64,000 nt of DNA. Origin: Aegilops tauschii subsp. strangulata. Its lineage: Eukaryota; Streptophyta; Magnoliopsida; Poales; Poaceae. The DNA is taken from positions 143,665,207-143,729,206 of the forward strand of contig NC_053037.3 of the NCBI RefSeq assembly GCF_002575655.3, in the 5' to 3' direction. The position numbers were made by a program, and so were the translations under genes. Positions 33,885 to 43,502 of this stretch are shown in pieces (the first letter of the stretch is position 1; the number at the start of each line of letters is the position of its first letter). Under the pieces are notes generated by a model that had not been told where the DNA came from, did not search any database, and worked only from the letters and a program-made list of their open reading frames with translations.

Positions 33885-36800
33885 ATGGTATGAAATTGTA
33901 TGGCACTCTCATATGCCCAAATCATCCTGGCATGCCAAATTTCAGCTCAAGTGGCTTCACCATTTGAGTGCGTCATATTGATTTCTATTCTGGACCAATT
34001 TAGGCAGTTGTGAAGCAACTATATCAAATATTGGTCCAAATCCCACCATAATTTCCAGGACCGTAGTCCTTCCATAGTCAAACACCCCAGACAACTCTGT
34101 TTGACCCAATCATCTCCCTGTTGATCAGCAGTACTCGTCCAAATTTGATACAACAACCTTGTCGAGCTTGCTCCCCTCTGCTCCCTACGCTTCTATGTGA
34201 TCCATCACCTCCCTTGGCCTCTACTACGCAGGGACTTGTCGCTACACATCTCACGACAGCCCTTGGCCTCTTCTCCTTGCCAGCCCGCGCGGTGACCACC
34301 GCCCTAGCACGCCATGGACGCGAGCTGAGGGACGTTTTGCTCGGGCCCCTCCTTGGTTCGTCGTACTCGCGCGCCTCATCGTGTCCAACAGCTAGCACGC
34401 GTCGTCGCCATCCCCCTGGACATCTCTCCCCCTCCCGAAGCCTCCTCGCTAGCGCTCGTCGCCATTCGCCCACGGACGCATAGTGCCGACAAGGCATTAA
34501 TGGCGCTGTGGCTTCTTCCTCCCTTGTCCTCGAGCTCGGTCTCATCTCCGTGACCCTCGTCCACTTCCCCCTCGTCGCCGTTCGAGCTTGGCCGCGAGCA
34601 CACGCGTCCGTGGCGCCTCGCCTCTCCCCTGCTTCTGTCAGGAGGAAGGAGGAGACCAGCGGGAGGAGAGAGAGAGCGCTGCGGGACCCACCTGTAAGCG
34701 AGCCAGGAGCCGGCCCCGCGTTGACCCCGCCCACGCTGACGTGGATAAGTGGAAGCGCATTCGCGAGAATGCGTTTTCCCTTTCCGAAGGCGTATTTCCT
34801 TGCGGCTAAGGCGAGGAATGCGCTTTCCCCTCTAAAAAGCATATTTTTATCAAAATCGTTTCTGCCTTATCCACTCGGGGGTCTGTTTGTAGAAATATTT
34901 TTACATATTGGTCCCTGGACTTCAACTCTTCACAACTTTGTATCCACAACTCCAAATAAGCCCCCTCCGAGAGAGTACCCTTTCCGGCGATTCTTTCCGC
35001 GATCGTTCCACACTTCTCCCCGGAGCCTTTTTCATCCCCAGGCAAGCCACAACCACCATTTGCATGATAGCCATGCAGAAGCATTGGGTTCCAACTTGAA
35101 TCTTTATGCTTATGGATTGGTGTTTACCGTCATGCTATGTTTTCTTGCACTCTGTTACTATGCAGTTCATGCTAGTATTACTTTCTTATGGACCATGTTT
35201 GGTAGTAGTACATGTTGGTGATGGTCTTCGGTGCATGACTATCATCTGTTTCGAGTATCGCCGTTATGCATGTTTCTTTGCATCCAGTTGGTTAAATGCT
35301 TGCATGGTAGTTTATCCTTATGTTATTGCATGATATTTATTGTTGATGTTAGTGGTCATGTTATGCTATGAGTACTGTTCTAGTGGTGATATTCATGCTC
35401 GTCAGTATGCCATGCTCATCTGGATAAATGATTAAATGTTGTTGTTATGCTCGTGGATTATGATGCACCCCCATGCTTACGTTAGATATCATGTTCATGC
35501 ATTGTAGTTGCATCATGTTATTTTATCATGGCTTAGCACATTGCATTCAAGTTTAACCGGATTAAATTGAACTTGAACAACTGTTGGCTGAGTCATGGTG
35601 CCACCATATCGATCTGACCAGTGCAACCACGCTTACCCTATGGGGGGTGTCCTAACTGGGGTATATTGTCATGCCTCTCACCGGTGCCTCCCGCGAGGGA
35701 AGCTTATGCGCGGGCGCTACCTTGGCCAGGTAGGACGGCATAAGCCTTGTGTGCCCGTTGTTGAGTATGGATCCTTGTCCCCATTTGGGACCGTTTTGCC
35801 ACGACGGTGGCCGTTGCTGCCTTTGGTAGGCACGGGGCCACCCAGGACTTAGCCCAAAGGGGAGTTGGTCGGAGTGGCCGGGGGGTGGCATGGCAGTAGG
35901 ACGGTTTTGTCGGAACGCTTTGGTCCACCCGAATGGGAGTGCGAGGCCAGGGTTCCGTGGTGTGGGTACAGTGTGCTAACCTCTGTAGAGTGTGTGTGCT
36001 AAATCAATCGATAGCTGCGCCCGCGGATAAGGGCCCAGTTCGTGTCGGTCACACTGTGGGTCAACAGTAATAATAATTTGATTAATAACAACCCTGGTTC
36101 GATGATGAAATAAGTTGGTTGATATTTATGTGATCAAGAGAGGATCATTGTGGTATTAGGAATACTAACTTGTTGGATATTTGGGATGTTATGCGAGAGT
36201 CAAGGGTAAAGGTCAAGCTCCTTGTGGTCATAAATGATTACTATGATGTTGTTAATACCAAACTTTATTGGATCCTGAGATGATCGTGTGATGCCCATGT
36301 TGGTAAGTGATGCAGGTGATGGTTACGATGTAACCCGAGCAGAGTAAGTTGGTGCATGATAGTTTCATCATGTTGCATGCTAGTATTATCATATTCATAT
36401 ATTTATGCCATGCTCGTATTGTTCTAGCTGTATCATCTTGCCCATGCTATGGTTGATCTGATAATATCATGTTAGTCCTTGTTAACTTGTAATTTCCATG
36501 CTATTGTTTGTCTTGATTGCTTTGGTTGCTGTGAGCTTGCAAGTACATTCAATGTACTGACCTGGCGTGTCATGCCAGTTTGCAGGTCATGCCGGATATG
36601 ATTGCTTGTTTGCCGTGGATTCCTTGTTTGCGAGCTAGGATAAGCATTCCAGCCAGAGTCTCTGCGGAGTGGAGTTCACCACCGTCGTCGCTTTTCCGCC
36701 GCGAGTAGTCATTCCGCTGCGTCATGTTGTTCTGCTGCTTGCATGGAGCAACCGTGGCAGGCGTAGTTTTGCCATGCCGATGTAACCCCCTTTGTACCCA

Positions 36801-36919
36801 TATAGATTGTAATGAAGATCTGGTTTGTTCTATGCTAAGCAGTGCCGTATTCCAGAAGACTTCTCGATCTCTGGGCTGGAATACGGGGCGTTCCGGTTTC
36901 TCTGAGCCGGGGTGCCATA
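33885..36919 (+). repeat. 3' LTR of element E, second segment
   Basis: Homology to the 5' LTR resumes at the equivalent of 18301, so about 287 bp (18014-18300 equivalent) are missing at the junction. Two further internal deletions are visible: about 480 bp near 34608 (equivalent 19030-19508, containing the TATA box) and about 44 bp near 35104. The end reads GTGCCATA instead of GCCACA. Divergence from the 5' LTR here is visibly higher than the 1% of the first segment. Confidence 0.9.
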
Positions 36920-36924
36920 GTAGT
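36920..36924. other. Target site duplication of E, right copy (GTAGT)
   Basis: Matches 17395-17399 and closes the E insertion in the LTR of F. Confidence 0.9.
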
Positions 36925-36932
36925 AGACATCA
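36925..36932 (+). repeat. Last 8 bp of the F LTR
   Basis: AGACATCA follows the E duplication and supplies the missing CA end of the LTR that starts at 15723. It gives a total LTR length of 1,685 bp. Confidence 0.85.
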
Positions 36933-37011
36933 AGGGAAATACTTATCTCTACTTTGCTGCATCACCCTTTCCTCTTCAAGAGAAAAACCAATGCAAGCTC
37001 AAGAAGTAGCA
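36933..37011 (+). mobile_element. LTR end of Athila-type element G1
   Basis: A 79-bp remnant ends AAGAAGTAGCA. It matches, in inverted orientation, the start of the G2 LTR at 38223, which has the same TGCTACTTCTTGAGC start. Element F interrupts it on the left. No primer site follows, so it is more likely a 3' LTR. TCTCC at 37012 would be its target duplication, but the partner is not visible. Confidence 0.65.
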
Positions 37012-37183
37012 TCTCCCAACAAGCGCTTTTCTTTAAAGCGTTTTAGCTAGGCGTTGATATTTTTAATGATGCTCACATGAAAGACAAGAATTGAAGCTTA
37101 AAGAGAGCATCATATAGCATGTAAAAACACATCTAAGTCTAACATACTTCCTATGCATAGGAATCTTATAGGCAAACAAATTA

Positions 37184-37417
37184 TCAAGGCAAGCAAAAAC
37201 TAGCATATGCAAAAGAACAAGAAAGAAACATAACGAGAGGTAATTTAGTAGCATGAAGATTTCCACAACCATATTTTCCTCTCTCATAATAATTACATGT
37301 AGGATCATAATCAAATTCAACAATATAGCTATCACATAAAATATTCTCTTCATGATCCACATGCATGCAAAGTTTACACTCTTCCAAAATAGTGGGATTA
37401 TCATAAAATAAAGTCAT
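37184..37417 (-). pseudogene. Leader ORF fragment of G2, third part
   Basis: This 77-codon frame overlaps the previous fragment by 4 bp and continues the same Cys/Asp/Tyr-rich composition. Its end reads into a hydrophobic segment. No domain is recognised. It is probably the C-terminal part of the broken leader frame. Confidence 0.4.
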
Positions 37418-37797
37418 GACCTGTCCAAACCCACTTTATCAAAAAATTCATAATATTGATCATACTCCAAAGTGGTGGGATCATTATTACCTAAAGTTGA
37501 CACTCTTCCAAAACCACTTTCAATATTATTGCAAACATATTCATCATGAGGCTTAAATAAAATTTCAAGATCATAAGAAGAATCACCCCAATCATGATCA
37601 TTGCAATAAGTAGTGGACATAGCAAAACTAGCATCCCCAAGCTTAGGGTTTTGCATATTATTATCACAATTGACATCAATAGAATATATAGTAAAACCAT
37701 TGCAACCATGCTTTTTATTCAAGGAACTACCGTGAATCACTTCATAAATTTCTTCATCACAATTTTTAGATTCATGAAATTTCAAGCAAAACTTCAT
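37414..37797 (-). pseudogene. Leader ORF fragment of G2, second part
   Basis: This 127-codon frame is rich in Asp, Asn, Cys and Tyr, with no transmembrane segment and no known domain. It overlaps the 37-codon frame upstream and the 77-codon frame downstream by a few bases. That is what a single longer frame looks like after two frameshifts. The methionine at 37797 is in the wrong frame for the upstream peptide, so the true start is probably the one at 37885. The product's role is unknown, and it lies between primer site and gag position. Confidence 0.45.
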
Positions 37798-37885
37798 AAT
37801 GATAATCTAGTGCACAAAACTCACGAGCAATTGGTTCATCATAATTGGATCTCTTAAAAAGATTAGCAAGTGGATGCGGATCCAT
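37772..37885 (-). pseudogene. Leader ORF fragment of G2, first part (37 aa)
   Basis: This short frame starts with the peptide MDPHPLANLFKRSNYDEP and stops after 37 codons. I recall similar peptides from the leader of Triticeae Athila-type elements, though I cannot confirm this by search. The following peptide continues in a different frame (37414-37797), so a frameshift probably broke one longer frame. Its function is unknown. Confidence 0.45.
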
Positions 37886-38193
37886 AAACTTAGATTTTTA
37901 GCAAGAAAAGATGCAAGCAAATAGAGGGCACATAGCAACACAAACAAAGATAGCAAATGAGCAAAAAGGAAAACAAAAAAGACGAACGTAAGAAGGGCGA
38001 ATAAAAAGGCAAATATTTTCGAAAAACGTTTTAGAAGTGGGGGAGAGGAAAACGAGAGGCAAATGGTGAATAATGTAATGCAAGATATGAGAGTTTTATG
38101 ATGGATACTTGGTAGGCTTGATGTAGATCTCCTCGGCAACGTTACCAAAAATTGGTAAGTTGACAGGAGACTATTCTTGACTTGGCATAGATC

Positions 38194-38211
38194 TCCCCGG
38201 GAACGGCGCCA
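38194..38211 (-). other. Primer-binding site of element G2 (tRNA-Asp type)
   Basis: On the minus strand the bases read TGGCGCCGTTCCCGGGGA, close to the tRNA-Asp-type primer site of the Athila lineage, 11 bp from the LTR. This fixes 38223-39791 as a 5' LTR on the minus strand. Confidence 0.75.
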
Positions 38212-38222
38212 GAAATTCTTCC

Positions 38223-39791
38223 TGCTACTTCTTGAGCTTGTGTTGGTTTTTCCCTTGAAGAGGAAAGGGTGATGCAGCACAGTAGAGATAATTATTTCCC
38301 TAAGTTAAGAACCAAGGTATCAATCCAGTAGGATAAGAACGCACAAATAACCAATACCTACACAAACAATCAACCACTTGCACCCAACACGATAAAGGGG
38401 TTGTCAATCCCTTCACGGTCACTTGCAAAGGTGAGATCTGGTAGAGATAGATAAAACTAAATAAAAGATAAAGTAAATATTTTTGGGTTTTTTGGTTTAT
38501 AGATCTGAAAATAAAAGATTGCAAAATAGTAGATCAGAAACTAATATGATGGAAAATAGACCCGGGGGCCATAGGTTCCACTAGAGGCTTCTCTCATGAA
38601 GGAAAATAATACGGTGGGTGAAAAAATTACTGTCGAGCAATTGATAGAAAAGCGCAAAGTTATGACTATATCCAAGGAAATGATTATGTAATATAGGCAT
38701 CACGTCCATGTCAAGTAGACCGACTCCTGCCTACATCTACTACTATTACCCCACACATCGACCGCTATCCAGCATGCATCTAGAGTATTAAGTTCATAAA
38801 GAACGGAGTAACTCTTTAAGTAAGATGACATGATGTAGAGGAATAAACTCATGCAATATGATGAAAACCCGATCTTTTTATCCTCGATGGCAACAATTCA
38901 ATATGTGTCTCGCTACCCCTACTTTGTCACTGGGTGAAATCACGCAAGATTGAACCCAAAGCTAAGCACCTCTCCCATTGCAAGAAAAACCAATCTAGTT
39001 GGCCAAACCAAACCTATAATTCGAAGAGAAATACAAAGATATCACATCATGCATATAAGAATTCACAGAAGATTCAAATAATATTCGTAGAGAAGCTTAT
39101 CATAAATCCACAATTCATCGGATCTCGACAAACACACCGCAAAAGAAGATTACATCGGATAGATCTCCAAGAACATCGAGGAGAGCATGGTACTGATAAT
39201 CAAAGAGAGAGAAGAAGCCATCTAGATACTAGCTATATGGACCTGTAGGTCTGTGGTAAACTACTCACGCTTCATCAGAAGGGTAATAGAGTTGATGTAT
39301 ATGCCCTCCGTGATCGAATCCCCCTCCGGCAGGACGCCGGAAAAGGCCCCAAGATGGGATCTCACGGGAATAGAAGGTTGCCGCGGTGGAAAAGTGTTTT
39401 CGTGGGTGCCTCTGGTGGTTCTGGAATATATGTGAATATATAGGAGGATGAGCTAGGTCAAGAAGTCACCGAGGGGCCCCCAAGGTAGGGGCGCGCCCTC
39501 CACCCTTGGCGCCACCTCGTGGCTCTTCTAACTTGCACTCCAAGTCCCCTGGGTGTCTTCTGGTCCAAGAAAAATCATCGTGAAGTTTTATTCCGTTTGA
39601 ACTCCGTCTAGTATTCCTTTTTTGCGAAGCTCAAAAACAAGGAAAAAACAGAAACTGGCACTGGGCTCTAGGGTAATAAGTTAGTCCCAAATATAATATA
39701 AGATAGCATATTAATGCATATAAAACATCCAAAATAGATAATATAATAGCATGGGACAATAAAAAATTATAGATACGTTCGAGACGTATCA
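38223..39791 (-). repeat. 5' LTR of element G2 (1,569 bp)
   Basis: The LTR runs from TGCTACTTCTTGAGC to GACGTATCA on the plus strand, with TG/CA ends. It is homologous, in opposite orientation, to the G3 LTR (43503-44695), at roughly three quarters identity by eye. CGCAC at 39792-39796 would be the target duplication. A GC block with GGGCGCGCCC lies near 39490. Confidence 0.85.
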
Positions 39792-39823
39792 CGCACCGCC
39801 TCCTTGCTCTATAAATACCCCAA
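39792..39823 (+). repeat. LTR of element G3, short segment upstream of K
   Basis: These 32 bp hold the TATA box region of a plus-strand Athila-type LTR, trapped between the G2 LTR and CACTA element K. They join directly to 43503 when K and one CAA duplication are removed. Confidence 0.75.
39809..39817 (+). promoter_or_regulatory. Probable TATA box of the G3 LTR
   Basis: CTATAAATA is followed by CCCC, a standard plant TATA context. Element K is inserted 7 bp downstream, between this box and the expected start site. Confidence 0.65.
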
Positions 39824-39844
39824 CACTACAGGAATCAGCTATTT

Positions 39845-40095
39845 TGCCGACTGCCACGGCGGACGGCAAAGGCATGAACGGCGGACGGCAAAGGCCTTTG
39901 CCGTCAGCCGCGGACGGCAAAAGGCTCCGGCAAAGTAAGGTTCGGAAAAGAGCTACTTTGCCGTCTGCTTCCGGGCGGCTGACGGCAAAGGGCCTTTGCC
40001 GTCTGCAGCGGACGGCAAAGAGCCTGCAGTCTTTGCCGTCTGCCAGCAGACGGCAAAGACTGCAGGCTCTTTGCCATCTGCTGGCATATGGCAAA
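39845..40095. repeat. Left subterminal repeat array of K
   Basis: About a dozen copies of the core TTTGCCGTC or its complement GACGGCAAA occur in both orientations and form potential hairpins. One example is GTCTGCCAGCAGAC near 40038-40051. These are the expected binding sites of a CACTA transposase. Confidence 0.85.
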
Positions 40096-42590
40096 GAGAC
40101 CAAATAGGCATTAATTCTGTTTCTTCTTATACCCATTCATTTTCACAGAAAATCAAACACACATATATATACATAGTAACAAGTTTCATCCATACATAGT
40201 ACCAATATAGCATATCCAACACATGTTACCAATAGTAGCAAGTTTCATCCATACATATACATAGTTTCATCAATATTACACAGTTTCATCCATAGTTAGC
40301 AAGTTTCACAAAGTCAAAACAAAAACTAAAGACAAGCATTCCATATCTGAAATTAGAAGAAATGACCTAAAACTAAATATCTATTTTCCTAAAAACTATC
40401 TTATTACTAAGATCTTCTCTGGATCTTCTTCTTTTCTTCCAACCTGTATAACAAAAACACTAAGAGTCAACACCAGAAAGTACTAAATTTTGAGAGATAT
40501 CCTGATCCTGCAACAGTACATTAAGAGCAAATTTTGTCGCTAAATAAGCATTGCAATTATCACAGTACAACAAGCAAACAAACACAAGAGTCATGTCCAT
40601 AAAGCAAATAGATATACAGGCAAGCATAGGTGCAGAGAAGCACATATAGAGTTAGTAATAAACTTGGATAGATGGTTCAATACAAGCACATTGTAACAGT
40701 ACCCATAATAACTTAGATAACTTAACTACTTCTAAGTACTCAGAAGTAAAGCTGATTGTCCCTATTTTCAGTAAGTGATCATGCAAGAAGACAATTCTTT
40801 TATGGGTCTCAGTACCACTAGAAGGTCTCAGGACACAAGTTGCTCTTGCAGAAAAGATAAACAAACACATGCCACATATATTACCAATTTCATGGAAACA
40901 ATAATGTTGGTATCTTTTCATATGCAGAGCCCTTTCTTTCTCCTCTTGGCTTAAGCCATAAAATCCACATGAGGCACCTGCAAGTCACTCCACTGTTGTT
41001 ATGTTGTACAGTTCAACAAACACAATGACATAAGCACATCTTTTTCAAACAGGAAAATAGAGGGCTGAATTGTGGAGAGCAAAAGGGCGGCCTTGAAACT
41101 GATTCAACTAAAGGGTAGAGTTAGTATTATCAAGGCCAAAACCAAAAACAATCCCAGTTCTAACAGATGACATACACAACGTACAGACAAAAAAGGGCCA
41201 TCTAAAATGTCTACTTGTTCTAGTGGCCAACACGTGGTAACAGGCAAAAACATCCACAAAGTCTCTCCTAAACCTCATAGCATTCATTGACAGTTGTCTT
41301 GTCAGGTGTGTTCTACTTGTTCATAAAGCATGAATGTCAAGAGCAACATGGATAATGCTGGCATGGAGAACAGAGTCATATAACATTTCCAGTATCCAAA
41401 TTTACTGTATTTAAAGCTAAGCTGAACATCTTGTAGGAACAAAAAAGAAAAAAAATAGCTGAGTCTGAATCTGATAATAACAAAAATATATCAGCTGGGC
41501 AAAATATGGATGCTCAAGGCACGTGTAGATACAAACTATGGCCAAACTATTTTAAGAGGACTTAAGAGGGCAAATCTTCAAGCACTATACGTATCTAACT
41601 CTGCACTAGTTTCCATTATAAACAAATAAAACAGAGTAAAGGGCGGGAAAAGGTTTATTTTTACATCTTGTCAGGCGGAGGCATTTACTACGTAATATCC
41701 TGAACTTGGTGACATGTACTGGAAACAAGGAATTCATCATCAAATTGTGATATATATTAAATTGAGAAAAGATCAGGAGCCTACTTGTATGTGCATCAAT
41801 TATATAAGCGGATGAAGTACAAGGATGTCAGCTACTTCTAGTTACGCATATAAAAAATAGTATCATCGATTGTATAAGCAGCTTGGCATTTACCCAGTAA
41901 CAATCAAGCATGAGTTGTACCAGATTTTGATTTTACCAATAACCGAGAATACATAGTCGGCTTCCCATTTTCCTTCCAAGTAGTCTTTTTCTTCCAAAGG
42001 GACTTGTCTTTCATAACAAAACGTACAAAAATAAAACACGTATATTTATTTGCTGATAACAAGTGGGATCAAACTAAGCATTCCATGGCAACAAGCAGCA
42101 CCCTCATCTTGGTACAATAGCATGAAAATTCACGTGGCATAATTTTCGTCAACTTGATTGTGTGGAAATAAATACGATGGCTATTTTCACCACATAACAA
42201 ATAGAAAGTTTGCACATATTATATAACAGAGAAGCAGTGTAATAGCAAGCCTAGTTAACAAACAATCAACTCTTTCCCAATCGATTTAGTGAGATGAATG
42301 AATTACTTTCCATCCATAAACAACAAAAATCAAAGGAACCAACAGGAGCATCTCATGGACATTTACTTATTAAACTAGTAGTTGCTTAACTAAGTAGCAG
42401 CTCTCACAAATTCTACACTGCTAGTGCTCACACGGTGAGAGAAGAGAAACAAAATAGCCAGTGATGCTAGTCTATCGATGGCTGTAACCTGCGAGTATCA
42501 GGAAACAAAGTGGCCACGTTTTTTGCATCAGGTTCAGTCCAAGAAAATTTGAGAGCCCCTAGAGAATTATCCAAGAGCACGGCGGCAGTC
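40096..42590 (-). other. AT-rich interior of K, possible intron-like captured DNA
   Basis: This is about 2.5 kb of AT-rich sequence without TE protein motifs. One short stretch on the minus strand (about 40915-40979) looks exon-like. A pyrimidine-containing run ending TTGCAG precedes a frame beginning GASCGFYGLSQEEKERA. I cannot identify the protein. The rest could be introns of a captured gene or unrelated filler. Confidence 0.4.
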
Positions 42591-42636
42591 ATTTGGAAAG
42601 AAAAGAAAATAGAGCGAGAGGGTCGACCTTCTTGTT

Positions 42637-42732
42637 CTATGGGAAATCATGGTGGGCAGGGCAGATGACCTCGTTGTCGACCTCGTCCAGCTCGTGGGGC
42701 TTGAGCGTGGGGTCCTGGTCGTCGCCGTGCAT
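42637..42732 (-). CDS. 31-aa acidic reading frame in the interior of K
   Basis: This small minus-strand frame starts MHGDDQDPTLKPHELDEVDN and ends at a TAG. It is strongly acidic, with gene-like codon use and high third-position GC, unlike the AT-rich interior beside it. It follows the proline/alanine-rich frame at 42892-43230 on the same strand. The two may be neighbouring exons of one captured gene. No domain is recognised and expression is unknown. Confidence 0.35.
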   Translation of the reverse strand: MHGDDQDPTLKPHELDEVDNEVICPAHHDFP

Positions 42733-42891
42733 GGATCTGGAGAGGGGGAGAGCTCCTGCTGATCTAAATCAAAGCAAAAATAAGTCTATTGGAATGGGGG
42801 ACAGAAGGAAGGAGCAAAGGAGAGAGGAATCGATGGGGAGAAGTAGGGAGGGACCCTGTGCGGTGCGTCGTCGTCGCCCGCGAGCTCGAGC

Positions 42892-43230
42892 TCAGGCCTC
42901 CCGCAGGTCACGGTGGCGCGCGCCGAGCCGGGAGAGCCGGGTGTGTGGATGGGTGGAGGGCGGGGGGGTGGCGGCGTTGGGTACCCTTCCGGCTGGAGGA
43001 GACGAGGCGCGGTGGCGCGCCGGCCGGAGGAGAGCAGAGGCGCGGTTGCGAAGCTCGGCCCGGAGCTGGTCGGGGTCGGTGAGGACGGCGGCGGCGTGGG
43101 AGTGGACGGTGCCGTGGGCGCGGAGGAGGAGCGGCGACCCCAGCGCATCGGCGAGGCGGAGGAGGGCGCCGGCAGGCGGATGTGGGGGCGGAGTAGGGTT
43201 TGGTGGGGGGATGCGCTTCTTTCGGCCCAT
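42892..43230 (-). pseudogene. Gene-like N-terminal exon captured by K
   Basis: This 112-codon frame starts MGRKKRIPPPNPTPPPHPP. It continues with an alanine/leucine-rich stretch typical of the GC-rich first exons of grass genes, and ends at a TGA after the peptide DLREA. One base further, another frame continues ELELAGDDDAPHR without a stop into 42800, so a single-base frameshift is likely. I cannot name the protein. The GC content is much higher than in the rest of K. It is a candidate transduplicated fragment of a host gene. Confidence 0.45.
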
Positions 43231-43269
43231 CGGGGGAAAATGAGATCCACTGGTCAGATCCGAAGATAG

Positions 43270-43497
43270 CCCCCCTCTTTGCCGTCCGCTGGCACTTCTT
43301 TACCATCCGCTGGCAGATGGCAAAGATTCTTTGCCATCTGCCAGCAGACGACAAAGAAATAACAGATGACAAAGACCTTCTTTGCCGTCTGCTAACTCTT
43401 TTGCCGTCTGTTGTTTGGTAGCTGATGGCAAAGACCTTCTTTGCCGTCTGCAAGCAGACGGCAAAGAACTGGCAGACGGCAAAATCCCTGCTTCCAG
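43270..43497. repeat. Right subterminal repeat array of K
   Basis: Repeated CTTTGCCGTCTGC and GCAGACGGCAAAG motifs occur in both orientations, mirroring the left array. One perfect hairpin core, GTCTGCAAGCAGAC, lies at about 43446-43459. Confidence 0.85.
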
Positions 43498-43502
43498 TAG
43501 TG

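Larger units (their letters stand above)
17400..36919 (+). mobile_element. LARD-like LTR retrotransposon E with nested insertions
   Basis: This plus-strand LTR element has a 5' LTR at 17400-21858, a non-coding interior at 21859-24851, and a 3' LTR split by nested elements (24852-25468 and 33885-36919). A GTAGT duplication on both sides proves one insertion event. The primer site is tRNA-Met type and the polypurine tract is clear. The interior ends in a GAGGACGAGATTTC motif next to the polypurine tract, as I recall for chromodomain-bearing Gypsy elements, so E may derive from that lineage (inference). No gag or pol is present. It resembles A and B in design but not in sequence. Confidence 0.87.
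37012..38193 (-). mobile_element. 5' leader region of element G2
   Basis: This minus-strand internal sequence directly follows the G2 primer site. Its far end carries a CGCTTGTTGGGAG motif that I remember from the leader of Athila-type Triticeae elements. It contains remnants of a leader reading frame, listed separately, and no gag or pol. It is cut at 37012 by G1. Confidence 0.65.
39824..43502. mobile_element. Complete non-autonomous CACTA transposon K (3,679 bp)
   Basis: The left end reads CACTACAGGAATCAG and the right end, on the minus strand, CACTACTGGAAGCAG. Both continue into a TTTTGCCG subterminal motif. The target duplication CAA is present on both sides (39821-39823 and 43503-43505). 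Subterminal arrays of the TTTGCCGTCTGC motif occupy both ends. No transposase domain is seen, so the element depends on an autonomous relative. The interior (40100-43260) is unlike the ends and includes gene-like segments on the minus strand, which suggests captured host DNA. Confidence 0.93.

Noticed and set aside
34078..34842. 254-codon minus-strand frame in the E 3' LTR
   Set aside because: It spans the deletion of about 480 bp relative to the 5' LTR and so is an accidental fusion; the strand is opposite to the element.
37807..38280. 157-codon hydrophobic minus-strand frame
   Set aside because: It runs from the G2 LTR across the primer site into the leader and overlaps the better-supported leader frame. 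The hydrophobic stretch comes from an A/T-rich simple sequence.
42593..43243. 216-codon plus-strand frame in element K
   Set aside because: It overlaps minus-strand frames that have more gene-like peptides, and it is rich in Arg/Gly as expected from the complement of a Pro/Ala-rich GC-rich exon.
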